From Helicobacter cholecystus (GTDB lineage: Bacteria > Campylobacterota > Campylobacteria > Campylobacterales > Helicobacteraceae), in the NCBI RefSeq assembly GCF_003364215.1, contig NZ_NXLU01000008.1:1-53013 (forward strand): a stretch of DNA of 53,013 nucleotides, written 5' to 3'. How positions within the stretch are numbered: the first letter of the stretch is position 1; each line of letters starts with the position of its first letter. This document shows, in pieces, positions 1 through 9,374 of this stretch. The notes below the pieces were generated by a model that saw nothing but the letters and a program-made list of their open reading frames with translations, did not search any database and was not told where the DNA came from. The position numbers and the translations under genes are program-made.

Positions 1-149
1 CCCCTACCTCACAATGATCCTGATCCATCGGTGTCTCTTTGGTCTCCCCTATTACTGTCTTCCGCTCGTTGCGGGTCCAAGTATGCCCTCTGTTCTCTGA
101 AAGGAAGTGGTTCAGAGTGGGAGTGGAGAGGAGAATAGGGCAAATTTAG
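1..149. other. Left-edge sequence, unassigned
   Basis: This stretch looks less AT-rich than the rest of the window. On the plus strand a frame is open from base 1 to a TAG at 136-138. On the minus strand a frame is open from about base 147 to base 1 and reads as charged, protein-like sequence (for example HTWTRNERKTVIGE). Neither has a convincing start, and the minus frame is closed by a TAA just upstream of its first codons. It is either the end of a gene lying outside the window or debris. I do not assign a function. Confidence 0.25.
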
Positions 150-413
150 GAGAGTGGGAAGGGAGGGGGGGGGGAGCTAGATAGAGTTATATTTCTAGCT
201 ACACCTCATAGAAGTGATGCAAAGTTTAATCAAACTTCACTCAGTAAAGGAGGAAAGGTTGTGAATGTGTATGATCCAAGGGATTTGGTTTAGAGTTTTT
301 TTGGCAAAAGTGATATAAAAAGTTTGAATCCATTTTCTTTAAAAAGCAAAAGAAATTTAAAATTTTATCCTAATATCAAGCCTTTTAGTGCTCAAAGCTT
401 TTTTAATTTTTAA
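150..413 (+). pseudogene. 3' remnant of a hydrolase-like gene with internal TAG
   Basis: One frame stays protein-like from 150 to TAA 411-413, broken only by a TAG at 291-293. The part before the TAG contains VIFLATPHR, which resembles the turn after the nucleophile in alpha/beta-hydrolase lipases, and KVVNVYDPRDLV. The part after continues in the same frame (SFFGKSDIKSLNPFSL). A CAG to TAG change would explain the interruption. Upstream the frame runs through a G10 tract (165-174) and then meets a TAG at 147-149, so only the C-terminal part is present. No start codon or signal peptide is visible. The family assignment is weak; the reading as a decayed tail is stronger. Confidence 0.4.
165..174 (+). 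repeat. Poly-G tract, G10
   Basis: Ten consecutive G in the frame of the hydrolase-like remnant, preceded by GGGA. The same kind of tract recurs through the polysaccharide locus, but here it sits in a broken gene. Confidence 0.85.
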
Positions 414-465
414 GTCTATATTATCCTTTATTGGATATAACTTAACTTTAAAAAAGGAGCTTGTA

Positions 466-1614
466 TTGGTTTTTAATAAAAAACAATTTCTTAAATCTGA
501 AATTACTAGACTGGCTAATAAGGGAATGATTGAAAGAGTTCAAGAACAAACAATTTTAGAGAGTTATAATCTTAAAGAAAACTCTAAATTCTCCCTGTTT
601 TTAAGCTTTTCTTTGCTTTTTATTGGACTTTCCTTTATTTTACTCATTGCTCATAATTGGAAAGAAATTCCCAATATCCTTAAAACCCTTTTACTCCTTG
701 TTGCACTTTTTGGCACACACTATGGTATTTTTTATACCAAGAGCTCAAGTGTTAAGCAAAGTTTTGGGATTTTAAGTGGTTTTGTCTTACTTGGAAATAT
801 TGCTTTACTTTCACAAATCTACCATTTAGGTGATGACACTGCCCTAGCATTTTTAAGTGTTGGGATTGTGCTTTTAGTGCTTGCTTTTTCTCTTAAATCC
901 TTTGTTATTTATCTACAAGCATATATCTTTGCAGGAATTGGATATCTTTTGGATTATCGCTTTGGCATTAACTTTGAAACCTTGAAACTCAATTTGGCTA
1001 ACTCATTAATTTTTCTAATTTTGCTAGGTTTTATTGCCCAAAGTGGTATCTTTTTTAAGCTCTCACGCATTGGCTCTAGACTACTTGCTCTTATGAATTT
1101 TATATTATTAGAGATTTATGCTGCTAAATTTTTAGGCTCATTTAGTGCAGTTTGGATTCCTTTGATATTTTTAGGATTTCATGTAAAGACTTATGAACTC
1201 TATGCTTACTTATTCTTAGCTTTTGGTTTAGTATTATTTATGCTTAATCCTACTCCTATAGATCCGTGGATAATTTGTGCTCAAATTTTCTTAGCTTTAT
1301 TATGTGCTGCAAATCTTTACCTTAAGCATTATTTCCTAGGTATTGTAACTCTAGGTATTTTAATTTGGTATGGATTTGTTGGTTATGCAGGGTTTGAACT
1401 TCTTAAAAATCTCCATTTGATTTTCTTACTCTTCTTAGGGATTTATTGTATTAAAGAAAACTATAAAATCTTAGGAGTCCTTATCTTAGTCATAAGCATT
1501 GTTTATACCTATATTGAATTGATTGAAAATTACATAACCACAAGTGTAATTTTCTTACTTTTTGGGTTAGGGTTGCTTTATTATTCAAGGAAAAAAAATG
1601 CTAAAAACGCTTAA
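466..1614 (+). CDS. DUF2157-type multipass membrane protein
   Basis: An integral membrane protein of about 382 residues. The first about 45 residues are hydrophilic and contain a helical segment (ITRLANKGMIERVQEQ) like that at the N terminus of DUF2157 proteins, followed by roughly ten hydrophobic helices. I chose TTG 466 because AAGGAG lies 6 bases upstream at 454-459; an in-frame GTG at 388 overlaps the tail of the upstream remnant and has no ribosome-binding site. The gene overlaps the next one by 17 bases, the usual pairing of DUF2157 with a GDYXXLXY protein. The function of this pair is unknown. Confidence 0.75.
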   Translation: MVFNKKQFLKSEITRLANKGMIERVQEQTILESYNLKENSKFSLFLSFSLLFIGLSFILLIAHNWKEIPNILKTLLLLVALFGTHYGIFYTKSSSVKQSFGILSGFVLLGNIALLSQIYHLGDDTALAFLSVGIVLLVLAFSLKSFVIYLQAYIFAGIGYLLDYRFGINFETLKLNLANSLIFLILLGFIAQSGIFFKLSRIGSRLLALMNFILLEIYAAKFLGSFSAVWIPLIFLGFHVKTYELYAYLFLAFGLVLFMLNPTPIDPWIICAQIFLALLCAANLYLKHYFLGIVTLGILIWYGFVGYAGFELLKNLHLIFLLFLGIYCIKENYKILGVLILVISIVYTYIELIENYITTSVIFLLFGLGLLYYSRKKNAKNA

Positions 1615-2107
1615 GATAAAATGGCCTTTTGTCGCTTGTGTATTACAATTTGCTTTAATTGGAGCAATGTTTGCTTGGGCTTATGCACCAATAGCCTTTG
1701 GAGTAGAGGTTAAAGTTATTGCTCAAGGCTATGATCCTAAAGATTTACTTGCTGGAGATTTTGTGCGACTAGACTATGGAGTAAAATCTCCCCCTAATTT
1801 TAATTTAGAGGATTTTACACAAGGAGTTTTTGTATGCCTTAAAGAGGCAGAATCTCATCTCTTTACGTTTGATGAAGTTTTACCCAAATTGCCTAAAAAT
1901 AAACTTTGCATCAAAATAAAACCCCCTCAATATCATAGAGATTTTATTCCTTTGGTAGAGATAGAAAAATACTTCGCTCCAAAAAAAGAAGCTCAAGAAA
2001 TTCAAAATTTACTTACCAATCCCAACAATCGAGCTATTGTAACTTTAAAAATCTTTCAAGAAAAGGCAAGAATTATAGATTTAAAAGTAGAATCTATAAA
2101 GAAGTGA
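1598..2107 (+). CDS. GDYXXLXY-domain membrane-anchored protein
   Basis: A 169-residue protein with one N-terminal hydrophobic helix (about residues 13-35) and an extracytoplasmic domain containing GDFVRLDYGV at about residues 53-62, which fits the GDYXXLXY signature that names the family. Two cysteines (about 81 and 105) could be exposed in the periplasm. The ATG lies inside the end of the DUF2157 gene, so the two are probably translationally coupled and act together at the inner membrane. Biochemical role unknown. Confidence 0.75.
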   Translation: MLKTLKIKWPFVACVLQFALIGAMFAWAYAPIAFGVEVKVIAQGYDPKDLLAGDFVRLDYGVKSPPNFNLEDFTQGVFVCLKEAESHLFTFDEVLPKLPKNKLCIKIKPPQYHRDFIPLVEIEKYFAPKKEAQEIQNLLTNPNNRAIVTLKIFQEKARIIDLKVESIKK

Positions 2108-2151
2108 TTAATGACAAATGTTAGAGAGACTAGAATTATTTCTCTTGGCTT

Positions 2152-2277
2152 TTAATCTTCATCATAAGACAATTTGTGCCATTGCTTATATGCTTGTTTG
2201 ATTTTGAAGAAGAGAATTAATAGATTATAAAACTTACACTCAAATTCATTAAAGAAATCTCCCCCTAAGATTGGCAA
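2152..2277 (-). pseudogene. Short C-terminal gene remnant in intergenic gap
   Basis: The gap 2108-2431 has no full gene. On the minus strand a 41-codon frame (TTG 2277 to TAA 2152) encodes a protein-like sequence including FFNEFECKFYNLLILFFKIK and ending KLSYDED. It is closed upstream by a TGA, so it looks like the surviving C terminus of a lost gene. The family is not recognised. The rest of the gap (2278-2431) shows nothing identifiable. Confidence 0.3.
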
Positions 2278-2431
2278 TCAATCACAATTTATGTTGTGGA
2301 TCAAAATTCTTATAGAGATTTCTTTTTTAAAAAAGGTTTTTCCTTACTTTTTTATTGCTTGGACTTTGTGCTAGATGTGTAAATGGATTTTCTCCTACTT
2401 TGCACCCCTATAGAGAAACTTTTAAAAATAT

Positions 2432-2980
2432 CTATTTCTTCCCAAAACAATATATTTTTGTTGTGTAGTGCTTGGCTTTGAAATGATTAAATGTATGCTT
2501 GAAATTTTCAGATTGCCCTACTTTTAAAGATGTTTTAAACTCATATTTAAGCGTATAAAGTGGGAAGAAAAAGTTTAAAATTTTATTTTTAGGAATTTTA
2601 GGATTACGATAAGCCTCAATAACATAGATACACTTGCCTATCTCCCTGTGTCCAATATTTGTAACCACACCATCGACAAAAAAAGCGGGAGCATATTCTA
2701 ATGGCTTATTTATCGCATAAGAAACAGAGGTTTTATAAAGATACTCCGAGGAGTAATAATACATCAATACAGGAATAACAAAAAAGATAATCAAAGCAAT
2801 AAATTTTATAAATTGAGGGATAAAAAACCTTGCCCTCATACTTAAACATCCTAAGAAATACACACAAATAAAAACAATATAAAGCACACCAAAGACTAAA
2901 AATTCATAATAAGTCAAAACTGAAAACATGCCAAGAAAAAATTCCTTGGCATTAGCAATTGCTTGGTGTAAGATTTCCAA
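2432..2980 (-). CDS. DUF2393-type membrane protein
   Basis: A 182-residue protein with two hydrophobic helices near the N terminus (about residues 20-47 and 55-75), then a domain ending in a lysine-rich tail. Arrangement and sequence (HREIGKCIYVIEAYRNPKIP, then FKTSLKVGQSENFKH) fit the DUF2393 family of Campylobacterota, which has no known function. It lies 9 bases downstream of the SPFH gene on the same strand and is probably the last gene of that operon. The C-terminal part likely faces the periplasm. Confidence 0.65.
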   Translation of the reverse strand: MEILHQAIANAKEFFLGMFSVLTYYEFLVFGVLYIVFICVYFLGCLSMRARFFIPQFIKFIALIIFFVIPVLMYYYSSEYLYKTSVSYAINKPLEYAPAFFVDGVVTNIGHREIGKCIYVIEAYRNPKIPKNKILNFFFPLYTLKYEFKTSLKVGQSENFKHTFNHFKAKHYTTKIYCFGKK

Positions 2981-2989
2981 TTCTTTATC

Positions 2990-4063
2990 CTATTGGCTAC
3001 TTGCCCTTTTCTTATCCTTACCATCAATCCAAAGATTTGGCACTACACCACTGGGTGTAAGAAAAATTTGTGCATCCTTATTCACCTTAAGAGCTTCATT
3101 AAATTTGCCTTGAACTTCAATTTGCCTAAGCTCTAAAAGCCTTTGTGTTAAACTGTCTGCAATTGTTTTATTTGCCTTACTTTGAGCATTTGCCTCAATC
3201 AAAATCGCATCTGCCACACCTTGAGCTTTTACACGATTAGCTTCTGCCTCTCCTCGTGCAAGAGCCGCAACTTTTTCAGCCTCTTGTTTAGCTTTTTCTA
3301 CCTCATATCTCACACGTTCAGATTCTTGGCGAGCAATTTGAACTTTTTCAATTTGCTCTTTAATATTTCCTGGCAATACAATTTCACGCAATTGCACAGA
3401 ATCAAGTCTTACAGGAGAGTTTGGAAGACGTGAAATCTCCTCTTGAATATTTGTGCTAATAAGCTGAGCAATTTCATTTCTCTTGATTGGAAGCTCTTCA
3501 GCTGGATAGCGACCCACAACACTTCTAACCACATCTCGCACTACAGGGTTAATAATCTTTTGTTCCCAAGAAAGTCCATAGGTTGCAATTGTTTGAGGGA
3601 CTTGAGCAGGATTGAGTGAATACTGCACAGTAAGCTCAATAGAAACTGAAAGGCCTCTTGAATCCATTACAGAGATCGCATCATTGCGGATAATTCCTTG
3701 ATTTCTTCCTACAATCCCCATATCCTCAGTGCGAGAAAAATTAATAATCCTTACACGTGTATCTACAATAATTACATCTTGCAAAATTGGCACAAAGAAA
3801 TGAAATCCTGGTTGAAGTGGCGTATCATCGTATTTTCCAGCTGTAACTTTAATCCCCACTTCTCCTGATTTGATCACTACAAAAGGACGAGCAAGAAGCA
3901 AGATTAAAACCACGATAATTCCTACAATCCCCCATACAATCCCCTTACTGTTTAAAAATCCACCATGGTTGTTATTATGAGATTGTTTAGGTTGGATTCT
4001 TGGAGATTCTCCTTGAGAATTTTTAGATCTTTTCTTTAAATGTTCATTTAAATCAATTGGCAT
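2990..4063 (-). CDS. SPFH/prohibitin-family protein (HflC/HflK-like)
   Basis: A 357-residue membrane-anchored scaffold. A hydrophilic, Asn/His-rich N terminus (residues 1-40) is followed by one transmembrane helix (about 42-65), then the SPFH domain beginning PFVVIKSGEVGIKV, and an Ala/Glu-rich helix (about 240-310, with ARGEAEANRVKAQG) typical of the oligomerising C-terminal coil. Such proteins form rings in the inner membrane and commonly control FtsH-type proteases or membrane microdomains. The ilvE stop lies 3 bases upstream, so the genes share an operon. Only one SPFH gene is present rather than an hflK-hflC pair, which points to the single-copy prohibitin-like form of Campylobacterota. 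Confidence 0.85.
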   Translation of the reverse strand: MPIDLNEHLKKRSKNSQGESPRIQPKQSHNNNHGGFLNSKGIVWGIVGIIVVLILLLARPFVVIKSGEVGIKVTAGKYDDTPLQPGFHFFVPILQDVIIVDTRVRIINFSRTEDMGIVGRNQGIIRNDAISVMDSRGLSVSIELTVQYSLNPAQVPQTIATYGLSWEQKIINPVVRDVVRSVVGRYPAEELPIKRNEIAQLISTNIQEEISRLPNSPVRLDSVQLREIVLPGNIKEQIEKVQIARQESERVRYEVEKAKQEAEKVAALARGEAEANRVKAQGVADAILIEANAQSKANKTIADSLTQRLLELRQIEVQGKFNEALKVNKDAQIFLTPSGVVPNLWIDGKDKKRASSQ

Positions 4064-4066
4064 TTT

Positions 4067-4987
4067 TTACTCCTTAATATAAGTTAAATAATGACTGAAT
4101 CGCTCATCTTCCCCATGCACAAGTGCAAAAAACTTGTCTTGCAAATAGGGGGTGATATGTCTTTGTTTTCCAATCTTTCTAAAATCAAGCTCATTGATAG
4201 GCACAATCTCAGCAGCAGTTCCTACAAAAAATGCTTCATCAGCACTATAGATTTCATCGCGTGTAATATGACGTTGTCTCACTTCAATCCCTTCAGACTT
4301 TGCTAAAGCCATTACACTCTCTTGCGTAATAGATTTAAGTGTATTGTCCCAAGGTGGAGTAATTAAAACATCATTTTTCACAATAAAAATACACTCTCCA
4401 CTTCCCTCAGCGACCATTCCACTTTCATCAAGCAATAAGCACTCTTGAAATCCACACATATGTGCCTCATAACGAGCCATTTGGGAATTAAGATAATTTG
4501 CAGCAACTTTAGCCTTAGATAGAGATGAGTTGATACTATTGCGTCTAAAAGAACTGGTTTTCACTCTAATTCCCTGCTCTAAACTATCTCCTCCTAAGTA
4601 ATTCCCCCACTCCCAACAGGCTACAATCACATGGACAGGTGCATTCCAATGAGCAATTCCCATACTTCCATAACCTAAATAAATCAAAGGACGCAAATAC
4701 ACACTTATTTTTCCATCAAATGCATTTGCATTAAGAATATCAATCTGGGCATTATTTAGCTCATCAGCATCAAAGGGGCAATCAATTGCAACAATCTTTG
4801 CAGAATCAAGTAATCTTTGTGTATGGTCTTTAAGTCGAAAAATTGCTAAACCTCTTTTTGTCGGATATGCTCTTACTCCCTCAAATACAGAATTTCCATA
4901 ATGTAATGTATGACTTAGAACATGTGTGGTTGCATCTTTCCAAGCAACTAATTCTCCATCTTTCCATATCCATTGTGATTCATTCAT
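4067..4987 (-). CDS. ilvE: Branched-chain amino acid aminotransferase
   Basis: A fold-type IV PLP aminotransferase of 306 residues, the usual length. It transfers the amino group between glutamate and the 2-oxo acids of leucine, isoleucine and valine in the cytoplasm. Visible motifs: the HYGNSVFEGVRAY segment at residues 29-41, the PLP lysine at about 160 in SKAKVAANYLNS, and the conserved segment ECLLLDESGMVAEGSGECIF. It lies 32 bases after the ABC-F gene and 3 bases before the SPFH gene, on the same strand. Nothing suggests loss of function. Confidence 0.93.
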   Translation of the reverse strand: MNESQWIWKDGELVAWKDATTHVLSHTLHYGNSVFEGVRAYPTKRGLAIFRLKDHTQRLLDSAKIVAIDCPFDADELNNAQIDILNANAFDGKISVYLRPLIYLGYGSMGIAHWNAPVHVIVACWEWGNYLGGDSLEQGIRVKTSSFRRNSINSSLSKAKVAANYLNSQMARYEAHMCGFQECLLLDESGMVAEGSGECIFIVKNDVLITPPWDNTLKSITQESVMALAKSEGIEVRQRHITRDEIYSADEAFFVGTAAEIVPINELDFRKIGKQRHITPYLQDKFFALVHGEDERFSHYLTYIKE

Positions 4988-5019
4988 TTTTTCACCTATT
5001 TACTTTTTTAGAAATTTTA

Positions 5020-6954
5020 TCAAAACTCTTTAAGCTCTTCACTTTTTTGCAAAAGTTCAAAATATTGCTCCATCTTAAGCTCATACTCTTTTTTATATTC
5101 TTCAAGTTCATTAGCAATACACACAATCCCTCTTTGTTCATAAATCTTTGGATCACTTAATTCTAGTTCAAGCTTTGCAATCACTGCTTCAAGTCCTTCA
5201 ATCTGACTTGGCAAACTCTCTAATGCTCTTTGATCTTTATAACTAAGTTTAGTTTGAGTTTTGATCTTTTTTTCTTTATTCTCTTTTTGGATTTCTTTTT
5301 CTATCAAACTATACTCTAAGAGCTCTTGTTTCTCTTCTAACAATTGGCTATAACTTTCATAACGCTCAACAACTCTTCCCTCTCCTTCAAAAACAAAAAG
5401 CTTTTGAGCAATCTTGTCTACAAAATAACGATCGTGACTCACAAAAAGAATGCATCCCTCAAAACTATTAAGATACTCTTCTAAAATATTAATAGTATTG
5501 ATGTCCAAGTCATTAGTAGGCTCATCTAAAATCAAACAATCATACTCTTTGGTAAAAAGTAATGCTAAAGCTACTCTATTCTTCTCTCCACCGCTAAGTT
5601 CTGAGATTTTTTGAGTTAAAAACTCTTTAGGAAAAAGAAAGTTTTTAAGATAACCATAGATATGCATATTTTTTCCTCACACATCTACCCTATCTCCACC
5701 ATTGGGACAAAACGTTTCTAAAAGATCTTTACTTTCATCTAGCATAGCTCGATGCTGATCAAAATATCCCACTCTAATCTCGCCCCTCTTAAGCTCACCG
5801 CTATCACACTTACTCTCTCCAAGCAATACTTTAAGCAAAGAACTTTTTCCACTTCCATTTTTCCCCACAATAGCAATTTTGTCTTTTTGTCGGATTATAA
5901 AGCTTAAATTATGAAAGAGTTTCTTATTTCCCAAGGTCTTACTGATATGATGTGCTTCAAAAAGTATTTTTTTATGATTTTTGCCCTCTTCTTGATTGAA
6001 TGTCTTTCTTTCTCTCTCTAACTCCAAACGCATTTTATGGATAATAGAAGGATTGCTTTTAGCCTCCTCTCTCATTTGTATAATTCGCTTTTTTCTTCCC
6101 TCATTGCGCTTTAGTCTTGCCTTTACCCCTCGTCTTAACCACTCTTCTTCATTTTTTAAAAGCTTAAGAAGTACTTCATGCTCTTTGCTTAAAGCCCTAA
6201 GAAGCTCTTCTTTTTTAGTCAAATAAGAGCTATATCCACCCTCAAAGCTACTAAGCTTTGCATTTTCAACCTCCACAACCCTTGTAGCAAGATTTTCAAT
6301 AAAATAGCGATCATGGCTGATAAAGACTAAAGAGCTCTTAAGAGCTAAGAGTTTTTGCTCTAAAAACTCTACCATTTCTACATCAAGATGATTGGTTGGT
6401 TCATCAAGAAGCAAAATATCACATTGTTTAAAAAGGATTGTTGAGAGAGCTACACGTTTTTGCTCTCCTCCACTGAGCGAATGCACATCGCGTGAAACAA
6501 GTTCTTCAAGCCCAAAATGCTCAATCACCTCTTTTACTCTTGCTTGCAAGTCCCACGCATTATGCCTATCAATATAGGCACTAAGACTTGCATACTCATC
6601 AAGAAGTTTTTTATCCTGAGGGGATTTTTGCAATAAAATACCAATCTCTTCAAAACGAGTATGAGCACTTTTAAGCTTATGCAAACTTAGCTCAATAGCT
6701 TCATAAACACTAAGATTGTGAGGAAAACTAGGAATCTGAGGTAAATAAGAAATGAGTGTATTGCCCTCAATCACCCTCTCTCCACTGTCTTGCTCACACT
6801 GTGCGCAAATAAGCTTGAGTAAAGTGCTTTTTCCACTCCCATTTTTCCCCACAATAGCTATACGTTCCCCCTCTTTAATACTTAAAGAAATTTGATGAAG
6901 AATATGTTTATGCTCATAAGTTTTACTCACCTCAAGAAGAGAAAGAAGTGCCAT
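5020..6954 (-). pseudogene. ABC-F ATPase (Uup-like) interrupted by in-frame TGA
   Basis: Tandem ABC ATPases without membrane segments, about 644 codons, the length of Uup-type ABC-F proteins that act on the ribosome. Domain 1 has Walker A GKNGSGKST (residues 36-44) and LSGGEQKRVALS; domain 2 has Walker A GKNGSGKSS, LSGGEKNRVALA and LILDEPTNDLD; a charged coiled-coil tail ends the protein. A TGA at 5677-5679 interrupts domain 2 after GDRVDV, and the same frame continues GKNMHIYGYLKNF; family members usually have Arg here, so CGA to TGA is the simplest explanation. An in-frame ATG at 5665 could restart translation and give the C-terminal half alone. The start overlaps the plsC stop (TAATG). Confidence 0.85.
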
Positions 6955-7652
6955 TAGGGATTAAGCTCCTTGTAATGTTTCTTATAAACCTCTTGCATTT
7001 GCACCTGAATGCTTTCATACCAATCACTTCCCTTCTCTGGTGTAAAAGCTTCAAGTGCAATGACTTTTGCTTTTTTAGCACAGCTTTGGAAAGGTGAAGT
7101 GCTATAAATCTTAGCAGAGTTGACCAAAACAATAGGCTGAACTTTGAGATTAAATTTTTCAGTAATGAGCTTTGCACCACTTTTAAAAGGTAAGAATTTG
7201 CTCTCATCTTTACATCTTGTTCCCTCTGGAAAAATCACTAAAGGACGATTTTGTGCAAGTTTTATCTTAGCCTCTTTAAGGAGATAGATTAAACTGCTTT
7301 TATCTTCTCGATCAATTAAAATCATCTCAGGTCCTCTCAGGGCATAACCATAAAATGGAATTTCTCCAAGTTGTTTTTTAGCAATCCAGCAAATATTTCT
7401 AGGGTGTAAGGACTCCAAAAAAATAATATCTGCAACAGATTGATGATTGAGCATTAAAATATCTGCACTCTCATCAAATGCCCCCATAACCTCAATTTCA
7501 AAACGATTGAAAGGAAAAAATAAGCGACACCAAGTGCGAGCAAGTCTAGCATTATCTTTCTTATGAAAAAATTTTATAAAAAACACGATCACTGCTAAGC
7601 CAACCGCAATTGTAATCGTGGCGTAGATCCCTCTTAATTTATTGACAAGCAT
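6954..7652 (-). CDS. plsC: 1-acyl-sn-glycerol-3-phosphate acyltransferase
   Basis: A 232-residue membrane acyltransferase that converts lysophosphatidic acid to phosphatidic acid in phospholipid synthesis. It has an N-terminal membrane helix (about 8-28), the catalytic HX4D motif NHQSVAD (His70, Asp75) and the acceptor-binding FPEGTR at 141-146. The start overlaps the end of the SH3-protein gene by 14 bases, and its stop overlaps the ATG of the ABC-F gene by one base, so all three are co-translated. Length and motifs are normal for PlsC. Confidence 0.92.
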   Translation of the reverse strand: MLVNKLRGIYATITIAVGLAVIVFFIKFFHKKDNARLARTWCRLFFPFNRFEIEVMGAFDESADILMLNHQSVADIIFLESLHPRNICWIAKKQLGEIPFYGYALRGPEMILIDREDKSSLIYLLKEAKIKLAQNRPLVIFPEGTRCKDESKFLPFKSGAKLITEKFNLKVQPIVLVNSAKIYSTSPFQSCAKKAKVIALEAFTPEKGSDWYESIQVQMQEVYKKHYKELNP

Positions 7653-8727
7653 CTTTTTTAATCCATCCTATTCTCATATTTCCTAAATCAATCTTATAAA
7701 ACTCTCCACGTTCACCAATGACTTTCACTCTTGAATTTTTAGCAAGATTTTCCATTATTGTTGAATTTGATGTAGGCAAAATCGCAATGGGACTATCTTG
7801 CACAAGAGTAAGTGTTTTTTTATTTTCAAACTCTAACAAGATATACATCACAATCCCCAATACAAAAAGAAATAAAATATAAAACACAATCCTGTTTTTT
7901 CTAAAATAGAATGCCATAAGCAACAAAATTAGAGCAATCAATGCTAAAAGAATATTGCTAAAAATCAAAAATGTATTCTTAGGCACCAAATCTGATTGAG
8001 TGCTGACACGATCCATTTTTACACTAATAGGAAAGGAAATCTCCTCATAGCGTAAATCTTGAAGATTAAAATAAGTTACCTTAAGTCTTGGAATAGCATT
8101 AGGAATCACGGCATAATACATTCCGCTTTGCACCTCGCCACTATTGATATCTCCATTAAACCCTTGCTTAATCGCTTGGGGGATATTAAAATCTTCAATA
8201 TTCCCTCCTCGAACACCTAAATCAAAAACAACAATATTATTCCATTCATCATATTTTTTAGCTTTGACATTACTGATAGTCAGTTTCTTAGCAACCACAT
8301 CACTATAAAATTCCCCCCCAAGCTCAATAGCCTCAAACCCAATACCCCTAGCAATCCCCTCATCTGTATAACTCCCATCATCAGAGAGTGCTAAAATTTT
8401 AAGCGTAGGGAGTGTAAATTGTGGGGATTTGATTTTAAATATAAAAGTATTCTCATAAGCATCACTGTCCCCTTTTTGCCAAGGAGATTGGGGGTTTAAA
8501 AGCTCAACTCCCTTTGCAAGTTTTATATTTGTATTAGGGATAAACTCAACCTCAAGTAAAGAGGCATTATCAAAAAGCAAAAGCTCATATTTAACCTCTA
8601 ATTTTTCTCCAACATAAATTCCTCGATCTTGGATTTTGGGTGGAATAAGCTTAAGATAGATAATTTTTGGATGCCCTGCTCCCCAAAGTATTGCCAAAAA
8701 TAAAGAGAAGATAAAAAAGACTCTCAC
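7639..8727 (-). CDS. Membrane-anchored protein with C-terminal SH3-like domain
   Basis: A 362-residue protein: signal peptide (residues 1-16), a large exported beta-rich region (about 17-250) resembling BatD/oxygen-tolerance exported domains in layout, two membrane helices (about 255-300) and a C-terminal bacterial SH3-like module (LVQDSPIAILPTSNSTIMEN and then VKVIGERGEFYKI). SH3 modules of this type often bind peptidoglycan or other envelope components. It overlaps purQ by 4 bases (ATGA) and plsC by 14, so it belongs to the operon although it has no evident link to purine synthesis. The exact role is unknown. Confidence 0.6.
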   Translation of the reverse strand: MRVFFIFSLFLAILWGAGHPKIIYLKLIPPKIQDRGIYVGEKLEVKYELLLFDNASLLEVEFIPNTNIKLAKGVELLNPQSPWQKGDSDAYENTFIFKIKSPQFTLPTLKILALSDDGSYTDEGIARGIGFEAIELGGEFYSDVVAKKLTISNVKAKKYDEWNNIVVFDLGVRGGNIEDFNIPQAIKQGFNGDINSGEVQSGMYYAVIPNAIPRLKVTYFNLQDLRYEEISFPISVKMDRVSTQSDLVPKNTFLIFSNILLALIALILLLMAFYFRKNRIVFYILFLFVLGIVMYILLEFENKKTLTLVQDSPIAILPTSNSTIMENLAKNSRVKVIGERGEFYKIDLGNMRIGWIKKDACQ

Positions 8728-9374
8728 AGCAATGCTCCAAGCATAGCTAGTCCATCTACTCCACCCACAATATATTCTATAGCTCTTTCAGGATGAGGCA
8801 TAAGACCAAAAATATTTTTACCCTTATTGCAAATCCCAGCAATTCTATCCACAGAACCATTGACATCATAGGTATAGCGCAAAAGGATTTGATCATTATC
8901 TTGCAATCTTTTTAACCCCTCTTGATTGATAAAATAATTTCCATCAGCATGAGCAATAGGGAGGGTAATTTTCTCTCCAACCTTATAGGAGGAAAGAAAG
9001 TCATTTTGTGTGCTGACTACTTCAAGCTCTATATTTTTTGCAATAAATCTCAATCCCTTATTGCGATGGAGTACCCCATCAAGCAATCCTGCCTCTGTAA
9101 GGATTTGAAACCCATTACAAATGCCTAGCACTTTCCCCCCTTTATCAGCAAAATCTCTAACTGCCCCCATAATATTTGCAACTTTTGCAATTGCACCACT
9201 TCTAAGATAGTCCCCATAGCTAAATCCCCCTGCAAAAACTACAAGATCTACACCTTGAGGCAAAGATGTATCACTGTGCCAGACATATTCAACCTTTGCA
9301 CCTAATTTTTCATAAGCATATCCCATATCCAAATCACAATTTGTCCCTGGGAATCGTAATATTGCAACACTCAT
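8724..9374 (-). CDS. purQ: Phosphoribosylformylglycinamidine synthase, glutaminase subunit
   Basis: A class I glutamine amidotransferase of 216 residues, which supplies ammonia to PurL in the fourth step of purine synthesis. It has the nucleophile elbow LGICNGFQ (Cys86), the oxyanion region FAGGFSYGDYLRSGAI, and the catalytic His/Glu motif PHPERA near the C terminus. The ATG overlaps the purS stop by 4 bases, the normal arrangement for small-PurL systems that need PurS. purL itself is not in this window. Confidence 0.95.
   Translation of the reverse strand: MSVAILRFPGTNCDLDMGYAYEKLGAKVEYVWHSDTSLPQGVDLVVFAGGFSYGDYLRSGAIAKVANIMGAVRDFADKGGKVLGICNGFQILTEAGLLDGVLHRNKGLRFIAKNIELEVVSTQNDFLSSYKVGEKITLPIAHADGNYFINQEGLKRLQDNDQILLRYTYDVNGSVDRIAGICNKGKNIFGLMPHPERAIEYIVGGVDGLAMLGALL

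Noticed and set aside
388-465. GTG start at 388 for the DUF2157 gene
   Set aside because: It overlaps the tail of the upstream remnant and lacks a ribosome-binding site, while TTG 466 has AAGGAG 6 bases upstream.
5677-5679. UGA recoding (readthrough or selenocysteine) in the ABC-F gene
   Set aside because: No hairpin or Sec-type context is evident, TGA ends other genes here normally, and family members have Arg at the position, so a nonsense mutation is simpler.
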